Under the pieces are notes generated by a model. It did no database searches, had not been told where the DNA came from, and saw nothing but the letters and a program-made list of their open reading frames with translations. A program made the position numbers and the translations under genes. Source: WHSW01 sp963749365 (lineage in GTDB: Bacteria > Actinomycetota > Thermoleophilia > Solirubrobacterales > 70-9). Taken from it: DNA of 64,000 bases. Location of the stretch: NCBI GenBank assembly GCA_963749365.1, contig CAVVME010000004.1, positions 186,001 through 250,000 of the forward strand. The letters run 5' to 3'. Shown here in pieces: positions 1 to 8,545 of this stretch (the first letter of the stretch is position 1; every line of letters starts with the position of its first letter).

Positions 1-558
1 CCAGTATCCGGCGCGGACGTGATGTCGAAGTGGGTGGGGGAGTCGGAGGGCAACATTCGACGCCTGTTCGAACGGGCGCGCGAGAACCGGCCGTCGATCG
101 TCTTTATCGATGAGATCGACGCGCTCGCCGGTCGCCGGGGAGCGGTGGAGGTCCACGACAGCCAGGTGAATCAATTGCTCGCCGAGATCGACGGAGTCGC
201 CGGACAACGGGGCGTCTTCATCGTCGGCGCGACCAATCGTCTGGATCAGCTCGACCCCGGGCTGCTCCGTGGAGGGCGCCTCTCGCGCACGATCGTGCTC
301 GGCCTCCCCGACGAGGCCGCGCGCCTCGAGATGCTGAAGTTGCACACGGCGCGGATGCCGACGATCGAGGTCGACCTGGTAGATCTCGCAAGGAAGACCG
401 AAGGGCTTTCGCCCGCCGACCTCAAGGCGCTTGCCCAAGAGGCCGCACTCGCCGCGATGGCGCGGGGCGACCACAGCGGCGACGAGGCACAGGTCCGCCA
501 CGAGGACTTCGAGGAAGCACTCGCCCGCCTGCGCCCACGGGAGCCATCGCTCGCCTGA
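1..558 (+). CDS. AAA-family ATPase, C-terminal part (cut by window edge)
   Basis: The reading frame is already open at base 1, so the N-terminus and Walker A motif lie outside the window. What remains is the second half of a classical AAA module: pore-loop region with SKWVGESE, Walker B FIDEIDAL, sensor-1 GATNRLDQLDP, a second region of homology with LLRGGRLSR supplying the arginine-finger position, and the helical lid ending in a KTEGLSPADLKAL segment. The usual RPGRFD is replaced by RGGRLS, a mild divergence. The chain stops soon after the lid, with no FtsH-type protease domain, so it is a Cdc48/proteasomal-type or stand-alone AAA ATPase rather than FtsH. The substrate cannot be told. The stop codon overlaps the next gene's ATG, suggesting co-transcription. 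Confidence 0.85.
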   Translation, partial: PVSGADVMSKWVGESEGNIRRLFERARENRPSIVFIDEIDALAGRRGAVEVHDSQVNQLLAEIDGVAGQRGVFIVGATNRLDQLDPGLLRGGRLSRTIVLGLPDEAARLEMLKLHTARMPTIEVDLVDLARKTEGLSPADLKALAQEAALAAMARGDHSGDEAQVRHEDFEEALARLRPREPSLA

Positions 559-968
559 TGGAGATCGTAGGCTACGTCCTCGGCCTGTTGATCAGCGGCC
601 TGCTCGTCGGCGCGCTCGCGCGGTTGCTACTGCCGGGACGCGACCCGATGAGCATCTTCGAGACGATCCTCGTGGGCGCCGCCGGAACTCTGATCGCCGG
701 GTTGATCTCTTATTACGTCTTCGACCGGCAAGCGTGGGCGGGCATTCTGCTCTCCGTCCTCTGCGCGATCGGGATCGTCTTTGCCGTACGCAAGCTCCGC
801 GAACGCCAGCTCGGCGACGCGGCTCAGCTCCGGCCTTCATCGACAGCCCTCGAGGCCAGCGGCTTCGAGGGCACCCAGGTTCGCTTCTTCCCGGGTTGCC
901 TGATCGGCTCGCTCCTGATCTCGCTCTTTCTCACACTTGGGCTCAATCTCTTGCTACGTGCGTTTTGA
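558..968 (+). CDS. GlsB/YeaQ/YmgE-like small membrane protein
   Basis: A 136-residue protein with an N-terminal glycine-rich hydrophobic hairpin (GLLVGALARLLLPGRDP followed by a G-A-A-G-T-L helix) matching the transglycosylase-associated / GlsB-YeaQ stress membrane family, then a third helix, a polar linker, and a last hydrophobic helix (about residues 110-134). Family members are usually about 80-90 residues, so the C-terminal linker and helix are an extension. The start overlaps the stop of the upstream AAA ATPase gene (TGATG), implying translational coupling. The physiological role of the family is poorly defined; membrane stress response is the usual association. Confidence 0.7.
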   Translation: MEIVGYVLGLLISGLLVGALARLLLPGRDPMSIFETILVGAAGTLIAGLISYYVFDRQAWAGILLSVLCAIGIVFAVRKLRERQLGDAAQLRPSSTALEASGFEGTQVRFFPGCLIGSLLISLFLTLGLNLLLRAF

Positions 969-1187
969 TCCGTCCGTATCGACCGCGAGGACTCCTCTCG
1001 TTGTCCACGCCCGTCTCGAACTCCCGACGGAGTCCTGGGGGCACGAGCTCGGCGCCGTACTAATAGGCGCCGGCGCGCTGAGCCTCATAGAAGAGCGCGT
1101 CGAGCAGGTCCGCGACGTCGCGGGCCGTTGGCTGCACCCGCGCGTGGTCGAGGGCCTGAGGGGACCGGTTCCCCGGGTCGGCTCTTT
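969..1187. other. Short intergenic stretch, possible gene remnant on the minus strand
   Basis: No convincing complete gene. On the minus strand one frame ending at a TAG at 1060-1062 reads as a protein-like tail (...PTARDVADLLDALFYEAQ...). It continues out of the 3' end of the STAS gene in a different frame and has no clear start or ribosome-binding site. It may be the degenerate end of a lost gene, or chance in GC-rich DNA. Confidence 0.25.
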
Positions 1188-1520
1188 CTAGTCGGATGCC
1201 CTCAGAACAGCGGCCGCCCCCGTCAGAAGCAGCAGGTCCCGGACCTGTCCCCGTTCACCGATGACTCGCAGGCTCAGGCCGGACTCGCTGCACCCTTTCT
1301 CGACCTGGAGCAGGCACGCCAGACCGGTCGAATCGATGAACTCAAGCTCAGCGAGATCGAGCGTGAGCGTCGCGATGCCGTCTTGCGATTGGAGCGCCTC
1401 AACCGCTTCGGTGAGCGTCGGAGCGCTGGCAATGTCGAGTTCACCCGCGAGGCCAAGGAAGCACGAGTCGTCTGCCTTCGCAAGCACGCTGACATCAAGA
1501 GATTCGCCTCTGCTGACCAC
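1188..1520 (-). CDS. STAS-domain anti-anti-sigma factor
   Basis: About 110 residues with the full STAS fold: GELDIASAPTL near the N-terminus, LTLDLAELEFIDSTGL with the conserved phosphorylatable serine of the DSTG motif, and a C-terminal helix/strand ending LLLTGAA. STAS proteins of the SpoIIAA/RsbV type bind and release anti-sigma factors according to phosphorylation of that serine. An ATG at 1655 would give a longer protein, but the extra 45 residues are arginine-rich and non-conserved. The GTG at 1520 is preceded by GAAAGG at good spacing and starts just before the domain, so I chose it. No partner anti-sigma kinase is adjacent. Confidence 0.8.
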   Translation of the reverse strand: MVSRGESLDVSVLAKADDSCFLGLAGELDIASAPTLTEAVEALQSQDGIATLTLDLAELEFIDSTGLACLLQVEKGCSESGLSLRVIGERGQVRDLLLLTGAAAVLRASD

Positions 1521-1723
1521 CGTGGACCTTTCAAGCCGTTCCGGAGAATGCGACGGAGGGGCCCCAGGAAGTGAGGTTCTGCCGAGGACCCGCTCCGCCG
1601 CCCTGGCACACGTCAACCTCCTTGGACGCGCGACCAGCTTTCTATGATACCTCAACGTCTCATCCTGAAACAGAGGTGATCAGATCCGAGGCACTCAGGT
1701 CCGACATGGGTTAGCCTGCGGTC

Positions 1724-1942
1724 ATGGCAACTCGAATCGTCTTCGCGGCCGGTGGTGAGAAGGGCTTGAGCATCCGCGTCGAGGAAGACCCCACCGCCGT
1801 CTTCTCGGCCTGGGCGGCGGCGGGAGGTCACCCGTTCGGGCTCACGAGAACGGCGGGCAGCTCCGGAAGCAAGGTCTGGATCCACCCGTCGACGGTCGCC
1901 TATTGGCACGAGGCGGAACCGCAGCCGCCGCAGTTCGCCTGA
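1724..1942 (+). CDS. Small hypothetical protein
   Basis: A 72-residue protein, MATRIVFAAGGEKGLSIRVE..., with a short beta-rich pattern: a basic/hydrophobic strand, an acidic segment (EEDP), a predicted helix AVFSAWAAAGG, and a C-terminal KVWIHPSTVAYWHE strand. This layout resembles small one-domain proteins common in this bacterial group whose function is unknown. It starts with ATG, is isolated, and faces away from the STAS gene, so it probably has its own promoter between 1521 and 1723. No catalytic motif is visible. Confidence 0.6.
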   Translation: MATRIVFAAGGEKGLSIRVEEDPTAVFSAWAAAGGHPFGLTRTAGSSGSKVWIHPSTVAYWHEAEPQPPQFA

Positions 1943-2199
1943 CCCGAGAGTCCGGAGCGAGCCTGGCGGTCGGCTCGGAAACATAGAGAGCCGACCCAGG
2001 AGAAGATGGAGCTAAACCACGGAACTCGAGGCCAGGATCTGGGTCGAAGAAACGCAACTCGATCACCGGCCCCCCTCGCAAGTTCTTCAAGGTGCGCGCG
2101 GTAACAATCGCGGAGACTCAACGCTAGCGCCGCCGCCACCCGCTCGGCCGCGTCGCTCTGTGGCGAGGACACGCCCGTTGGCCGCGCCGCCCGAACTTC

Positions 2200-2847
2200 T
2201 CAGCGCGTCGGGGCGCGCTCGCGAAGCGGCGCTTCTCTGCGCTCTCGACGATCGTCGACCCCGTCGCCGTCGCGATCGTGGATCCGGTCGCGCTCACCGA
2301 CACCCGCTGCGTCGACCCGGCGGTGATAGCGCTCCCCGGCCTTGCCGCCGGCAATCGCAGCCAACAGCGTCCCTGCGAGCACCAGCACGAGCGTGATCAC
2401 GCCGCCGGCGGTCAGGTCACCCTCGTCGATCGGGATCCGAGGGAGCTCGATCGACCCGAGCAGGTTGTACTCGGAGCCTGCGATCGCGCCGATGACCGCG
2501 AGGACGACGACGGCAAGGATGCTCCAGACCCAGACGGCGATCCCCTGGCGCCCGCCGTCGAAGCGGGACATGCGCCCGGCGACGTAGCCGCCGGCGAAGT
2601 AGGCGACCAGACCGATCGCGAGCAGCGCGATCGCGCCGACGACACCGATCGTCTCGCTGCTGCCCAGCGCCTCGTCCGCGCTCTCGAGCTCCGAGAGCGC
2701 GATCGCCGCGCCCGCCGCGCTCAGCAGCGCGGTCAGCAGGGCCCCGATGCCGACTGCGACCAGCCAGCCGAAGAACGCCGCGCCCCAGTTGATACCCCCG
2801 AACTTGTCCCGCTGACGGGGGGTCCCGTACTCGCCGTACCTGGCCAT
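2200..2847 (-). CDS. Hypothetical membrane protein with four or five helices and charged tail
   Basis: A 215-residue protein. A short polar N-terminus (MARYGEYGTPRQRDKFGG) is followed by hydrophobic segments at roughly residues 21-48, 67-90, 105-127 and 146-166. The C-terminal 45 residues are strongly charged (repeated D, R, E) and probably cytosolic. The ATG is preceded by AGGAGA about six bases upstream, which fixes the start. Glycine-rich AGGYVAG and AGGKAGER motifs sit at helix ends. I do not recognise a family with a known function. Confidence 0.65.
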   Translation of the reverse strand: MARYGEYGTPRQRDKFGGINWGAAFFGWLVAVGIGALLTALLSAAGAAIALSELESADEALGSSETIGVVGAIALLAIGLVAYFAGGYVAGRMSRFDGGRQGIAVWVWSILAVVVLAVIGAIAGSEYNLLGSIELPRIPIDEGDLTAGGVITLVLVLAGTLLAAIAGGKAGERYHRRVDAAGVGERDRIHDRDGDGVDDRRERREAPLRERAPTR

Positions 2848-3864
2848 CTCGTCTCCTCTTGCGTCTCGGACCTCCTGCGCAGACGCATCTACCCGGATCC
2901 GGGCTTGGTTAACCGGCTTAGGGGACCTTGGTCAAGTCCCGGCCGCGCCCGCCCGGCCGTGCCAAACTTGTCGACAAGGTCCTGACGAAGAGCCGCCTCC
3001 GCCGTTCAGCTTTATGGGTCGGGGGCCCAAGCGGGCGGTCCCGGTGACTAGGGATAGTCGTAAAGCCGGGGTCGCCCGTTTTGCCGCGAGGCGATCGAGC
3101 TCGCGGCGAGAGTCCTTTCCCGCCGGACCTGATCGCCTCGGACCTGATCGCCTCTGTTTCACGGTGAGACCTCGGGGTAACCGAACGAAGCTGGTCGCGC
3201 GTCCTCTCTATCCCCAAGGAGTTGGACGTGTTGCCAGTCAGCGGCGGAGTTGGTCTTTCGGCAGAGCTTTACGTCCTGGAAGGCCCTCCGCCGCATCTCG
3301 GGAACGGCTATGTGGCCAGGCGTGTTTGGCTGGGTCGCACCAGCCGTTCCACTTCGAGACGGTTTCCTGAGCGCTAGCAGTTCGTCGGTGAGATAGCCCC
3401 GGCGCCGGGGCGCCCGTCCCTGGGGTATCGGAAGGGCGCCGGGGCCGATTGGCCAGCCTATCTCAGGATTGGTGGCGGGCATCGGCATTCGATTCGAGGC
3501 CCTGGTTCCTTCGCTAGATTGGCGTCGCTGGGCGCGTGCGGGCCATTTGGCGCCCTCGCGTATTGTCACTCAGGGGACAGACACGCGGAGGGGCAGGGGG
3601 ATTGGCAAAGAACACGACCGATGGGCAACTTTGCCGCTGCGAGGATGAAGAGACGGTGAGCCGGCGGGCCCGTCGCGCTCCGGGCGCCTGCGCACTCGCA
3701 TTACAGCTTCCAGTCGGGTGGAAGCTAGCGCCATTCTCGACGAGCGTAACGCAGGACCAACCAAGCGACTTCAAGTCGACTCGAGGGCGCCTGCCCCTCT
3801 GCGCTGCGACCTTCGCAGCCAACATCAAGGAGCGAGGGGCTGGCGCTCGTCATTCGTGCGAGCG
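2848..3864. other. Gene-poor gap containing one copy of a long inverted repeat
   Basis: No protein-coding gene is convincing here. Open frames exist on both strands, but they lack ribosome-binding sites and family-like sequence. Bases 3214-3616 are a repeat copy listed separately. A 12-mer, CCTTGGTCAAGT, at 2926-2937 recurs in the same orientation at 7669-7680. The rest, 2848-3213 and 3617-3864, shows nothing I can name. Confidence 0.5.
3214..3616 (+). repeat. Long inverted repeat, copy A
   Basis: This stretch of about 400 bp is matched in reverse complement at 7279-7674. Identity is patchy with small insertions and deletions, but several blocks are nearly perfect. The best is the terminal block 3542-3616, which includes TTGTCACTCAGGGGACAGAC and ends in GGCAAAGAACACG. 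Another is the GCGCCGGGGCCGATTGGCC block near 3446. Indels are not multiples of three, so it is not conserved as protein. The GGGGACAGAC segment resembles ends of REP/IS200-like elements, but no transposase is present. It is best read as a degenerate, non-coding mobile-element remnant. Confidence 0.75.
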
Positions 3865-5547
3865 TTAGCTGGCGCGCCCTCCAGCGGGGCGATCCGCTGA
3901 GCTAGACCCCCCGTCAGGTCGGAGCCGGTGCTCGATCACGCCGTCCGCCACCTGCGAGGAGCGACCGTGCCCGGTCACCGCGGCGATGAAATGATTCCGA
4001 TCGAGCGCCAGCAGCCTGGTCGGCTCGGTGGTGCGAACCGTCGCGGTGCGCGGCTCGCCGCGCAGGAGCGCGATCTCGCCGAACGACTCGCCGTCGCCCT
4101 GAAAGCGCCGGGGGACCTCGTCCTCGAACACCTCCACCCGGCCCTCGTCGATCAGGTAGAAGCGGTCACCGAAGTCGCCCTGGGTGATCACCTCCTGGCC
4201 CGTGTCGGTTTCGATTTCGACCAGATCGTGGGTGAGGCGCTCCAGCGTCGCGAGCGGAAGTGGCGCGAAGATCGAGTCGGCGCGAAGCAGCGAGAAGTGG
4301 CGCTCCTCGACCGGTGCGCCGACTTCGAACGAGCGCAGGCGCCCCCAGCGAAACAGAGCGAACAGGGGCAGGACCGCCGCGATGACGAGCACCGCCTCAC
4401 GGGTGCCGAACAGCTCGACCAGCGCCGTCACGGTGATCGCGCCGAGCGCCATCGCCGCCAGCCGCGCGGTCTCCAGCGAGCCGCGAACGCGCGCCAGGAC
4501 CTCGTCGTCGCCCAGGCGCTGCAGCAGCGTATTAGCGGCGACCTCGACGAACGTGAAGCCGATCCCGATCCCGAACCAGGCGGCGTAGGTCGCCACGACG
4601 ACCGGCCAGGCGCCCGGCAACGCAAGCGCCGCGCCGATGATCAGGCTGCCGATGATCAGGCCGGCGACCAGCTGCCCGCGGTCGATCAGGACCGCCAGCG
4701 CGCCGCCGGCAAGTAGTGCGCCGACTCCCCAGGCCGCGTTCAAATAGCCGACGCTCGAGTCGCCGAGCTCGAGCAGGTCGAGCGCGACGATCACGATCAG
4801 CACGTCGGCGGCGCCCTCGACGAAGACGAGCGAGATCAGGCAGGCGCCCAGCAGCCGCAGCGGGGGGTCGGCGATCAGCGACCGAAGCCCAGCGGCGGTC
4901 TGACGCGCCACGCCGCCAGCGTCGGTGTCGGCGTCGTAGCGGGGACGGCTGTCGGGCCGCATCGTCACCAGCGCGACGCAGCTGGCCGAGGCGACAATTG
5001 CAGCGACGGCGAAGACGATCTGCACCGAGGTGATCGCGAGCAGGATGCCGGTCAGGATCGAGCCCCCGAGGAAGCCGAGGTTGTCTATCACGCTGTGGGT
5101 CACGTTCGCGGCCGAGAGCTCCTGCGGGGTGCGGGCGAGCTGCGGCATCAAGGCGCCCTCAGCCGGGACGTAGGGCGAGGAGGCCACCGTGTACAGGCCG
5201 GCGAGCGCGAGGACGGCCCAGGTCGGCGCGCCCGCGGCGACGGCGAGCGCGGCGCCGCCCAGCACGCAGGCCATCGTCAGCGCGCTCCAGATCAGCACGG
5301 CGCGTCGCGAGTGCCGATCGCCCAGCAGGCCGGCGAACGGCGACGCGAAGGCGCCGGGGAGCAGCCTCACGAGCCCGGCGACGCCGACCGCGGCCGCGCC
5401 GGCAACATCAAAGGCGTAGACGCCGAGCGTGATCGCGAAGGTCCACATCGCGAACGAGACCCCGCCCCAGGCGAGCTGGAGTCGGGCCAGGTCGGGATTC
5501 CGGAACACATCACCGAGCGCCCGCATCGGAGCCGTGATGCGGCTCAC
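3865..5547 (-). CDS. MFS transporter fused to a C-terminal cyclic-nucleotide-binding domain
   Basis: About 560 residues. The first 400 form a 12-helix major facilitator of the MFS_1/MFS_3 type, with GDRHSRRAVL after helix 2 and long alanine-rich helices. The last roughly 130 residues are a Crp/cNMP-binding jelly roll: ITQGDFGDRFYLIDEGRVEV, then the phosphate-binding cassette GESFGEIALLRGEPRTATV with the Glu and Arg that contact cyclic nucleotide. Transport may therefore be gated by cAMP or cGMP; a class III cyclase is encoded 16 kb away in the same window. Substrate unknown. An ATG at 5790 would add 81 arginine-rich residues; the GTG at 5547 overlaps the stop of a short upstream frame (GTGA), so I prefer it. 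ATG 5526 is also possible. Confidence 0.85.
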   Translation of the reverse strand: MSRITAPMRALGDVFRNPDLARLQLAWGGVSFAMWTFAITLGVYAFDVAGAAAVGVAGLVRLLPGAFASPFAGLLGDRHSRRAVLIWSALTMACVLGGAALAVAAGAPTWAVLALAGLYTVASSPYVPAEGALMPQLARTPQELSAANVTHSVIDNLGFLGGSILTGILLAITSVQIVFAVAAIVASASCVALVTMRPDSRPRYDADTDAGGVARQTAAGLRSLIADPPLRLLGACLISLVFVEGAADVLIVIVALDLLELGDSSVGYLNAAWGVGALLAGGALAVLIDRGQLVAGLIIGSLIIGAALALPGAWPVVVATYAAWFGIGIGFTFVEVAANTLLQRLGDDEVLARVRGSLETARLAAMALGAITVTALVELFGTREAVLVIAAVLPLFALFRWGRLRSFEVGAPVEERHFSLLRADSIFAPLPLATLERLTHDLVEIETDTGQEVITQGDFGDRFYLIDEGRVEVFEDEVPRRFQGDGESFGEIALLRGEPRTATVRTTEPTRLLALDRNHFIAAVTGHGRSSQVADGVIEHRLRPDGGSSSADRPAGGRAS

Positions 5548-5669
5548 GGCTCGGCCTGGCCGTGAGCCCGTACTTCGATCTGCCGACTTCGGCGCGGAAC
5601 ACCGATGTCGGCGAGCAACTCCGTGGTCGCCGCGAAGACGAGGAGCTGGTGGGGTGTGCCCTTGGTCAT
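5544..5669 (-). CDS. Possible 41-residue peptide coupled to the MFS gene
   Basis: A short frame MTKGTPHQLLVFAATTELLA... of 41 codons whose TGA overlaps the GTG start of the MFS-cNMP gene (GTGA). It contains a mildly hydrophobic middle and a basic tail. No strong ribosome-binding site precedes its ATG. It could be a leader peptide giving translational coupling, the remnant of a longer gene, or chance. The overlap arrangement is the main reason to list it. Confidence 0.3.
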   Translation of the reverse strand: MTKGTPHQLLVFAATTELLADIGVPRRSRQIEVRAHGQAEP

Positions 5670-6100
5670 TGCGTCCAGGCTCGATTCGGCGACAATCGAT
5701 CCCCAACCGACGTGCCAAACGGCTGAACGAGAATCTCCCGGCCCATCGCGAGAAACCTACGCCGTTTCGGTCCCACGGTCGGTCGGCCACCGCATCCGAG
5801 ATTCATTGCCAACTTGGTTCGGCCATTGCCCAGCCTAAGCCGCTGGCGGACTCCACCCCAAGCTCGATTGGCTCGGCGTTCTGGGGCGCCCGTGCATTTC
5901 GCGGTCGAGTGACCACGGGCCGCGACCAGACCGGCCAGAGGAGAACTCGGCCTTCCAATCCAAATATCGCCGGAACTCGTCACAAGCCGGGTGGCGCTCG
6001 TAATCCGCAAGAACTGACCCACCGCTCCGCTGAGCATCTCAGCTGCCTGCGAATGACCGCGCGGGCGTGCCAGGCGACCGGCGCGGGTATACGTAACGGG
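5670..6100. other. Intergenic region between divergent MFS and YihY genes
   Basis: About 430 bp between divergently read genes, so it should contain both promoters. It has lower GC than its surroundings (for example CCAAATATCGCC near 5960). No conserved coding frame, tRNA or clear operator is visible. Confidence 0.4.
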
Positions 6101-6991
6101 ATGCGGTCAGCGGGCGCGGTAATGAAGCGGACCCTGGTCTCTTTCTACGACGACCAGATGACCCACCACGCGGCCGCTCTTACCTATTACTCGTTGATGT
6201 CGCTGTTTCCGGCGGCCCTGCTGGCGCTATCGGCTCTCGGCCTCATCGGCCAGTACCCCGAGACGTATGACGCGATCATCGGCTATCTGAGGGGTGTCGT
6301 CCCCGACTCCGCCTTGACTCCGCTGGACAGCTCGCTGCGCGAGGCACTCCAAAGCAAGGGGACGGCCTTGACGGCACTGGCGACCAGCGTCGTCCTCACC
6401 CTCTACGGGACGACCGGCGTGCTCGAGGCGGCTCGGCGCGCATTGAACGTGGTCTTCGAACTCGACGGAGGCGGTCGCAGCTTCCTGCGGCGCAAGTCGA
6501 TCGACATCGCCTCGACGTTCGTCCTCATGGCGCTGGTCGTGGCAAGCATGGTGATGCTGTTTCTCGGTGGCAGGTTCGCCTCAGATGTCTTCGGTTTCAT
6601 CGGTCTCGGTCCGACGGCCGCCTCGGTGTGGAGCGTGCTTCGCTGGCCGGGCGCCCTGGCGGTGACGACGCTCGTGTTCGCCCTGATCTACTACGTGACA
6701 CCCGACGTCGAGCAGCGCGCCTTCCGGTGGGTTACCCCCGGGGCGCTCGCCGGAGTGCTCGTCTGGTTCGTCGCCTCGGCCGGCTTCTCGCTCTACATCT
6801 CGCAGGTCGCCAACGTCGGCGCGCTCTTCGGGGCGTTCGCCGGGGCGATCGTCCTCGTCGGATGGTTGTGGCTCACCAACGTGGCGCTTCTCTTCGGCGC
6901 CGAGCTCGACGCTGAGATCGAGCGTCAGAAGGAGCTCGACGAGGGCGTGCCCGAACGGGAGACGCTGAACCTGTTACGCAAGGGGGCCTAG
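6101..6991 (+). CDS. YihY/UPF0761-type inner membrane protein
   Basis: A 297-residue protein of the YihY (formerly 'ribonuclease BN') family. It shows the family's N-terminal HHAAALTYYSLMSLFPA motif, six hydrophobic segments, LYGTTGVLEAARRALN in the middle, and the C-terminal GAIVLVGWLWLTNVALLFGAELDAE signature. The family was once thought to be RNase BN, but that is now considered incorrect; the function is unknown and probably envelope-related. ATG 6101 is used; ATG 6122 in the same frame would remove seven residues. The charged cytosolic tail ends ERETLNLLRKGA. Confidence 0.85.
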   Translation: MRSAGAVMKRTLVSFYDDQMTHHAAALTYYSLMSLFPAALLALSALGLIGQYPETYDAIIGYLRGVVPDSALTPLDSSLREALQSKGTALTALATSVVLTLYGTTGVLEAARRALNVVFELDGGGRSFLRRKSIDIASTFVLMALVVASMVMLFLGGRFASDVFGFIGLGPTAASVWSVLRWPGALAVTTLVFALIYYVTPDVEQRAFRWVTPGALAGVLVWFVASAGFSLYISQVANVGALFGAFAGAIVLVGWLWLTNVALLFGAELDAEIERQKELDEGVPERETLNLLRKGA

Positions 6992-7278
6992 GAAACCGAC
7001 CGGACGAGCAGCTCTTTCAGGCGGCAGGCAACCAGGGGGTTCCGCTTTCCATGCAAAGCGACACTCTTCTCGTAGCATCACCCGGGATCGCTACCGGGTC
7101 GCACACACTTCCAGCGCCTTGTCCCCACCTGGAAACTGACCTAGTCCCTCTGCTACCTCGGCTCGGGCCGAGGCTATCCGCTGCACCCGACCCCCGTAGC
7201 GCTCTCGGACGGTTAATCCAGGCGCCACGAGAGCCCGATCGCCGCCCACAGCGCCGCCGTCTGCAGCCTCCGCCGCCA

Positions 7279-7674
7279 CGTGTTCTTTGCCAATCCCCCT
7301 GCCCCTCCGCGGGTCTGTCCCCTGAGTGACAACACGCGAGGGCGCCAAATGGTCCGCACGCGCCCTATCCGGCTTCCAGGGCCAAAGAACCAGGGCGAAT
7401 CGGATACCGATTGCGCGCCACCGATTCTGGGATAGGCTGGCCAATCGGCCCCGGCGCCCATCCGATACCCCAAGGACGGGCGACCCCGCGCCGGGGCCTA
7501 TCTCAACCGACGAATGCCTAGCGCTGTCGAAACCGTCGTGGACGGCTGGTGCGACCCAGCCAAACCCACGCCAGGCCACACAGCCGTTCCCGAGATGCGG
7601 CGGGGGGCCTGCACGGAGGTGAGTCAGCTGGCAAAGACCCACTCCGCCGCACTGGCGACACGTCTAACCCTTGG
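7279..7674 (-). repeat. Long inverted repeat, copy B
   Basis: Reverse-complement partner of 3214-3616. The best-conserved block is 7279-7354 (CGTGTTCTTTGCC...), matching 3542-3616 with only a few differences. The block around 7450 (GGCCAATCGGCCCCGGCGCC) is also close to identical. Homology fades at 7661-7674 (CGTCTAACCCTTGG). The two copies face each other and enclose the MFS-cNMP and YihY genes, like the ends of a composite element, but no transposase survives. Confidence 0.75.
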
Positions 7675-8129
7675 TCAAGTGACCTGTCCACGACTTGTCT
7701 ACCGAGCTCTCCTCGGTCTCGCCGTTCTGCGCCACCACTCCGCTCGGCGCCTCCGACATCCCGGCCCGTTGGCGGAGCCCGTCGCGATCTCCGCGATCTC
7801 TTCGGGTCCGTAGTCGGGCACGAACACCGGGTCGTTTCGCGGTGCCATGATGCCTGAGAGAAGAGCTTGCGAGCCTCATCGCTGCGCCGGAAGCAACTAA
7901 GTCCTCGACCTACCCCGACGTGAAAAGACCAAACCTTCGTCGTCCTTAGGCGGTCGGAGGCGGGCCTGCGGCAGGGCAGCCCCGCTACCGCAAGAAGCCC
8001 GCGCCCTCCGCCCTCACTGGCGTCACGGACTCCAAGAGGATGGCCGTTCGAGCCAGAACTATATGCCTACCCGGGTTGCGAGGTCGGAAAACGGTTTGCT
8101 GATTCCTGGCGAAAGGTTGCTATTTAGAA

Positions 8130-8148
8130 GCCCCCGCCTGAGCGGGGC
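8130..8148 (-). terminator. Hairpin downstream of tRNA-Ser, possible terminator
   Basis: CCCCGC-CTGA-GCGGGG forms a perfect 6-bp stem with a 4-nt loop. Read on the minus strand, it is followed by GCTTCTAAATAG, a moderately T-containing tail. It lies about 200 bp downstream of tRNA-Ser(CGA) on the same strand, so it could end that transcript. The T-run is weak, which keeps confidence low. Confidence 0.35.
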
Positions 8149-8348
8149 GTTCTGTAATCGCAGGGTGGCAGTTGACCCCACGACCTCTGGGTCATGAGCT
8201 CGAAGGTCGGAGTGCGCGACACGTGCGCGACAGTCAATACCTCGACGAGGCGGTCCTCAGCGGTCTTGAGCGGCACCGCCAAGCACACCGCTCGAGAAGT
8301 TTGCGCGCAGCCAAATCGGCTCTATCAAGCCAGATTCGGCTCTATTAG

Positions 8349-8438
8349 CGGAGGGGGAGGGATTCGAACCCTCGAGCCGCCTAATCGACGACTAACGGTT
8401 TTCGAGACCGCCGCATTCAACCGCTCTGCCACCCCTCC
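8349..8438 (-). tRNA. tRNA-Ser (anticodon CGA)
   Basis: A 90-nt cloverleaf on the minus strand. The acceptor arm GGAGGGG pairs with CCCCTCC, with G as discriminator. The D arm contains GCAGAGCGGTTGAATGC. The anticodon stem GCGGT/ACCGT holds loop CTCGAAA, giving anticodon CGA at 8402-8404 (reads UCG). There is a long class II variable arm, as expected for serine, and a T arm with GGTTCGAATCC. No CCA is encoded. Confidence 0.95.
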
Positions 8439-8545
8439 AGGTGACCGATTTCCAAGGCTAGCGGGGCCCGGACCGGCGTCGGGACTTGACTCGCGACCGC
8501 ACGCGACATAGGGTCGGCCCAACGAGCGATCGCAGTGGAGGTGCG

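Larger units (their letters stand above)
6992..8348. other. Gene-poor gap with the second inverted-repeat copy
   Basis: No protein gene can be supported. Bases 7279-7674 are repeat copy B. A 49-codon minus-strand frame at 7699-7848 begins MAPRNDPVFVPDYGPEE and looks protein-like for about 30 residues before turning arginine-rich; it may be the start of a decayed gene. A compact hairpin lies at 8130-8148. The rest shows nothing recognisable. Confidence 0.45.

Noticed and set aside
7699..7848. 49-codon minus-strand frame starting MAPRNDPVFVPDYG
   Set aside because: Protein-like only for the first 30 codons, weak ribosome-binding site, and lies in decayed repeat-rich DNA; mentioned in the gap entry instead.
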